Source: Mytilisepta virgata (lineage: Eukaryota > Mollusca > Bivalvia > Mytilida > Mytilidae). From it: a stretch of 64,000 bases of DNA. Below the pieces are notes generated by a model. It ran no database searches and was not told where the DNA came from. It was given only the letters and a program-made list of their open reading frames with translations. This document shows, piece after piece, positions 59,374 through 64,000 of this stretch (the stretch's first letter is position 1; each line of letters starts with the position of its first letter). The stretch is from contig CM051514.1 of the NCBI GenBank assembly GCA_028015205.1, positions 47,818,150 through 47,882,149 of the forward strand, given 5' to 3'. A program made the position numbers and the translations under genes.

Positions 59374-59644
59374 TCGGGGCCTCGGTGGCCTTGTGGTCTA
59401 TGTAGTTCGTCATGACTACTATTAATGATCACTAGCCTATCAACACCGAGGTTGTGATTTCGAAACTCACCTGTGGTGGGGTGTGTTCGATTCTCATCTT
59501 AATTGACGAGGATTCCCAATTTTCCTACCGAAAGTCGTGGGTTCTCGCCAGGTACTCCGGCTTCCTCTATCAATAAAAACTGGTCGCCGCGAAATAGCTA
59601 AATGTTCTGAAAACGGCATAAAACCTCAACTAAAACAAATAAAC
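59374..59644 (+). mobile_element. tRNA-derived SINE family A, copy A5
   Basis: GGGGCCTCGGTGGCCTTGTG head, AGGTTGTGATTTCGAAACTC as a mutated B-box, tail AACGGCATAAAACCTCAACT. Probable target duplication AAGTTTTTA / AGGTTTTTA. Confidence 0.85.
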
Positions 59645-60281
59645 AGGTTTTTAACATTTTAAAATTTTGGAGTGCATTAAATAATTTTTGTATTGGAAAT
59701 TCCCCATTCAGAATTATATATCTGAGATATAAAAATATAACCTTTTTAAAATATTTTATTTTAAATTTCTTAACCTTAATAACAAATAAAGTAAATATTA
59801 TTTTTTTCAAGCAGTCTCACTAACCTACAAATTTACCAAGAATAATAAAGTTTGTCTAGGTATTGTTTTTAAAAAATCTAACAACACTGTCAAAGATCTC
59901 AAGATCTGAAATTGACCCATCTTACCTTGGTCTAATTCCAATACTGGATTGGAATTCAAATATCCCCTACAAAAACCAATAACAGATTTGTCTCAATCTC
60001 TAACAAATAGATATTAATTTCACCTTTAATTCTTTATATAAGTTCAGACAAAGTTAAATAATTAAAAGATAAATCCTAGATTCTGTAACATCTGTAAGAA
60101 AAGATTGAAGATGGTCGGAGAATATTGATAAAGGTGTGTTTTTTTTTTCTTCTGAAACACCAGGAAATGATGCCGTAATGATTTAATTTTAGTAAATAGG
60201 TTTTCCAGAGTAAACATCCTGTATTTTGTTTGACAGTGTATTGCAGGTCCATGTGTTGATGAGCTCTGGCTCTAAAAATTG

Positions 60282-60530
60282 AGGGGCCTCGGTGGCCGAG
60301 TGGTCTAGGTAGTTCGTCATGACTACTAATGATCACTAGTGTGAGTGCGAATCTGATCTGTGACAGGGTGTGTTTGACTCTAATCTTAATGGACAAGAAT
60401 TGCCAATTTTCCTACCGAAGGTCGTGGTCCTCTCTGGGTACTCTAGCTTCCTCCACCAATAAAATCTGGCCGCCAGGAAATAGCCAAAATGTGCTAAAAA
60501 CTGCATAAAATCCCAACTAAAACTAAAAAT
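60282..60530 (+). mobile_element. tRNA-derived SINE family A, copy A6
   Basis: AGGGGCCTCGGTGGCCGAGT with an intact A-box. The head is missing the segment between AATGATCACTAG and GTGAGTGCGAATCTGATC, so the B-box arm is shortened. Tail CTGCATAAAATCCCAACTAA. Confidence 0.85.
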
Positions 60531-61671
60531 AAAGATTGATGAAGGTAAGGACAACTCATTCCTTGTCTTAAGTCAAGTTAAGACGTATCATATCTACAAG
60601 AACTGAGAAGGAATTCATTCTTCAAATGTTTATTTCTGTTAAGTAAAGGAACATCATGAAACAGAAAATCTGATGTTATTTTCCATATTGTTTTCCCGCT
60701 TTTTGAGGAAAATAAGGAGAATAATTATGAAGATTTACTGTTTATTGTATGATGAATTACTTACAAAAGCTAAATATTTGAAGAAAAGTGTTACATTTTC
60801 AAGCCAATACTTGTGCCTTGGAAAGAGTATGAAAAGCTAATTTGTAAACACATGATTTCTTTGTATGTGTTAAATGCTCAGATAGATCTGAAATGCTAAA
60901 TTGTAACCTTAAAAGAAATCATGTAGTTTGTACTTTCATTTCTATCCAACATGACATTTTCTTTCATTGAATTTCATCTTTTTCAGCCAATCGTTCTAGT
61001 GTATTTTGTCAAGCTCAGCTCTTAAGTTTTACTAATTATATTATGGCACTGAGCATCTTCCCGAGTCAAAGTTTTTTTGAGTAAAAAACCTTTGACTAGG
61101 GAGGACAGGCAATGTACCTGACGTTAAACAGTTACAAGTAAACTTGACCAAAAATCTCGTTAACGTTTGAAAATTTCACTTAACCTCATCCAGTAGACTT
61201 TTTGTAAAGCTAAAGATTTACAGAAAACAATATTTTGAAACATAAAAACAACAGTAACCTCATTGTGTTGTTTTCTGTATACAATATGTTTGCCACTTTT
61301 ATCTCACAATTTCTGACTCAGCCCAAGGTAAGACTTTACACTTCAGGAACTAAATAATAAATTCAAACCCTGGTTACCTCGAACTACAATATATGTTCGG
61401 TGCAACATATAAAGCTTTTTGGTTTGTTAAATACAATTTCTCCTATTCTTGACGTGTTTAATTGGTGGGATAAAAATACATAATATTCTTAACCACTTCC
61501 CGGTGATTAAATTTCTACGTGGGAATGACCGTCGTTTTTTCTACAGTTATTGGAACGATAAATTGGAGACGTCCGAAATTACGTCTATGTAAACAAACTA
61601 CATAGCAACAGCATTTGCTTGAGGTTTTTGTCGAAAATCATAGGAGAAACAGATACTCCTTCAATTTACTC
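60531..61671. other. Intergenic stretch without a gene
   Basis: AT-rich; no exon, RNA or repeat I can support. Confidence 0.4.
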
Positions 61672-61792
61672 GTGAGCTATGGAATTTCTCCACCCTCAAT
61701 AGTTAAATTTTAGATTTTAACAAGCTCACAAAAGCTGGCGTGTTGAAAATCGAAAATTTAACTATATGGGGTGGAGAAATTCCATAACTCAC
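61672..61792. mobile_element. Foldback/MITE element FB, copy 2
   Basis: GTGAGCTATGGAATTTCTCC and the reverse complement GTGAGTTATGGAATTTCTCC begin the arms, which continue through AGTTAAATTTT and GATTTTxAACA. Arms are about 55 bp with few mismatches and a ~10-base loop. Shares modules with 24564-24713. Confidence 0.85.
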
Positions 61793-64000
61793 TCGTACCT
61801 GAAGAAGACTCTATATGTCAATACTCAATATTCAGAACAATTAATCATTTTTTTCGTTTGTGATAATGTTATACGCATAAACCAAGGTTACATATGTTTA
61901 AAACAGGCATTTGAAAACTGGTCTTTGTAAAAAAAAAAGTGACTATTTAACTTTGCTAATCTATATATTATATATCAGAACTGTGAATATCCTAAATACC
62001 ACACATACAAAAACGTACAATTTGAATTAAGATATATTTTAAAATTAGTGAATTGTTCAAGACGTAAATTTGATATCTCAAATTCAACTGATTTACCTAA
62101 AACACACACCAAGACTTGAGAAATATCATTTTTGCCATGTCACGGGTAAATATTATCTGTAACCTTGATATGATACCAATGCACCTTCTGCTAGAATGTA
62201 TCTACAACACATCGCATAGTGTTTTAACCAAAGTTAAACTCGTGATTCGGTTACAGGTGCATTCAAAAACAAGCATTTGATTGTTAGGGAAAGGGTCTTG
62301 GAAGGTATGTGAAAAAATAATATTACTAGAAAAAATAGGTGAAAAAAAAACAATCTAAAAAAATTTGGAAATAAATTGCAGCATTTAATTTAAACTGGAT
62401 AAAATATTATTTTATTTGGGGGGGGGGGGTGGGGGGGCCGGGTATCAGCCGCAATGTGCAATGGCACCAAAAATATTAGCCTGTCTCTTGATTGCCCGAA
62501 AAACTTTTTCCAGGATCAAAGATTACTTCATCATCTTCCTCCCTAAGAAAAATTAATATTATTTATTCTGGCCCTGGTTCGCCTCGCATGTATGTTTGCT
62601 ACATTTGTAGTGAATCTGTATCTTGCTACATATAGACCATTGTCTGACTGAAAGTTGTATATCCTACTGACAATTTTATTCATTGTTGTCCACATATATA
62701 TTAGTCATCAGCAACATTATCACGATTTGCATGTATTTTCAGAAATAATTAGCACTCTAAGTCTGAGTAAATATCACGAACTAAATGATTGATAATTTAT
62801 AAAAACTATAACGAGTATTTAGCATGTCTGTCACATGAATAATTAAATGGTAAAAGATGAAATTATTGATCAGCGAAAATAATGCGACAATTCATTGTCA
62901 TTTATCGTCGTTGCTCTGTATAGTAAGTAATAATACAAAATTCTTTTAATATTCAAAGGAAGATTTATTTTTAGTAAAAATGTATTACACTTTCAAAAAA
63001 TTGTTCCATTTGGTGAAAACATATGGAACTTCGCCGTAATAAAAAAAATGGTTTCATTTTAGTGAAAAAAAATAGTTGGTTATTGAAAAGATTTTAAAGA
63101 TTCTAAATATCGATGGTGCACTGAATTATAATGATCATGATCATAATTCCTGACTGTACAGATGGGCTTCTTTTCTTAGGCTCACTGCAGCTAAGTGCTA
63201 TACTATTTCATAGTAATTAAATGTTTAATAGCCGGTGAGGAATAGTGATCGACTGCAGGCTGATCGACAGTGATAATCAGTTCTAACCAGTTCTTGCCGA
63301 ATGCCAGAAGTTCCCTAAAAGAACTAAGTCTTCAGCCGTCAATATAACCATAATACCACTGAAAGAGGCGCAAAAAAAAAACTAATCATTTGTCGCTGTT
63401 TTCTTTCATTTTTGCCGGGCATTTTTGTTTAATGCCACTTTAAAATACAAACAATTTCTGACAAAAGCAGGAAATTAAAAATAATATTTGGACAAAAAAA
63501 TCTACGAGAAGATTAACGACTGGCAAGTAGTCCTTTTAGAGCAGCAATGTAAAATATCCTCCCTAGAAACAACAGTGATAACAAATTTTGTTATAGGAGT
63601 TGACACCAACTATACTATGCCATAGTAAAAGGAAAAGATTATACGTGTAATTATACTGAGGTTCGTTTACAAGATGATATGGAAAATAATACCAGTTCGC
63701 AGCAATGTTGGTTATTCCAGTCTTAGAGGTCGTAATATTTGTGTTCTATCCACAGCAAATTACTTATAACGAAATGTTATCAAATTAGTTAAAAGATTTG
63801 CGGCATCTTCATTGATGTAAAGTTAATTGACAACTTTACAGTTAAGCATTTATAACACCCCTTCTAATTTCTAACTAATACATGTGCAGATTTCTATATA
63901 TACATGTGTATTATATGTGTACTATATCATGTCAAAACACGCTATGCAATACGCAATCTCGTGCAGGCGAATAGATAAAAAGGACAAATAAATAATAGTA
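61793..64000. other. Right end of the window, no gene seen
   Basis: AT-rich with a G-rich tract at 62418-62437. No open frame above background and no recognised repeat. Confidence 0.4.

Overview
This 64 kb window looks like nuclear DNA of a bivalve mollusc, most likely a mussel (Mytilus-like). It is AT-rich, its genes are split by GT-AG introns, and most of the rest is mobile DNA of kinds I associate with bivalves: pearl/Helentron-like elements with ~160 bp tandem cores, tRNA-derived SINEs, MITEs and decayed Penelope-like retroelements. The species is an inference from repeat content; the multi-exon gene structure is seen directly.

Three genes are supported, all on the + strand. (1) 7031-10495: a three-exon, 155-aa DUF1772/anthrone-oxygenase-like membrane protein gene. 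(2) 12979-15188: its tandem paralogue, with identical exon phases and nearly identical exon lengths, but an in-frame TAA at codon 53, so a pseudogene, a null allele or a base error. (3) 20453-55074: a 16-exon gene whose joined exons give one uninterrupted 1479-aa frame. It has an RG-rich N-terminus, a Ser-rich segment, three U1/matrin-type C2H2 zinc fingers each split or flanked by introns, and a proline-rich C-terminus. A 13-nt microexon is needed to keep the frame. It is probably a nuclear RNA-binding or splicing-type factor; I cannot name the orthologue.

Layout: 1-7 kb is gene-free, with dispersed repeats, a GAGCAG minisatellite, a LINE ORF1 fragment and a 38-bp perfect palindrome. 7-15.2 kb holds the DUF1772 pair, with a Helentron-like element in intron 1 of the first gene and a Penelope-like remnant broken by a hAT-like element between the genes. 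15.2-20.4 kb holds a second Penelope-like remnant broken by a minus-strand Helentron-like element, then another such element. 20.4-55.1 kb is the zinc-finger gene; its larger introns are mostly made of mobile elements (the 9.5-kb intron 5 carries at least eight). 55.1-64 kb is the 3' flank, with further MITEs, SINEs and one complete Helentron-like element.

The most striking pattern is a shared structural grammar in at least seven sequence-unrelated repeat families: a 5' terminal motif that folds on a nearby inverted copy, usually a GTC/GTCC-rich microsatellite, a ~145-165 bp tandem core, an inverted copy of the 5' motif near the 3' end, a short stem-loop, and a CTAGTTT/CTTGTTT-like end. Also notable are local tandem duplications that copied splice-site regions: the acceptor of exon 2 of the first DUF1772 gene (three decayed copies), the acceptor of zinc-finger exon 10 (a clean 40-bp duplication), and a dead copy of zinc-finger exon 15 containing a stop.
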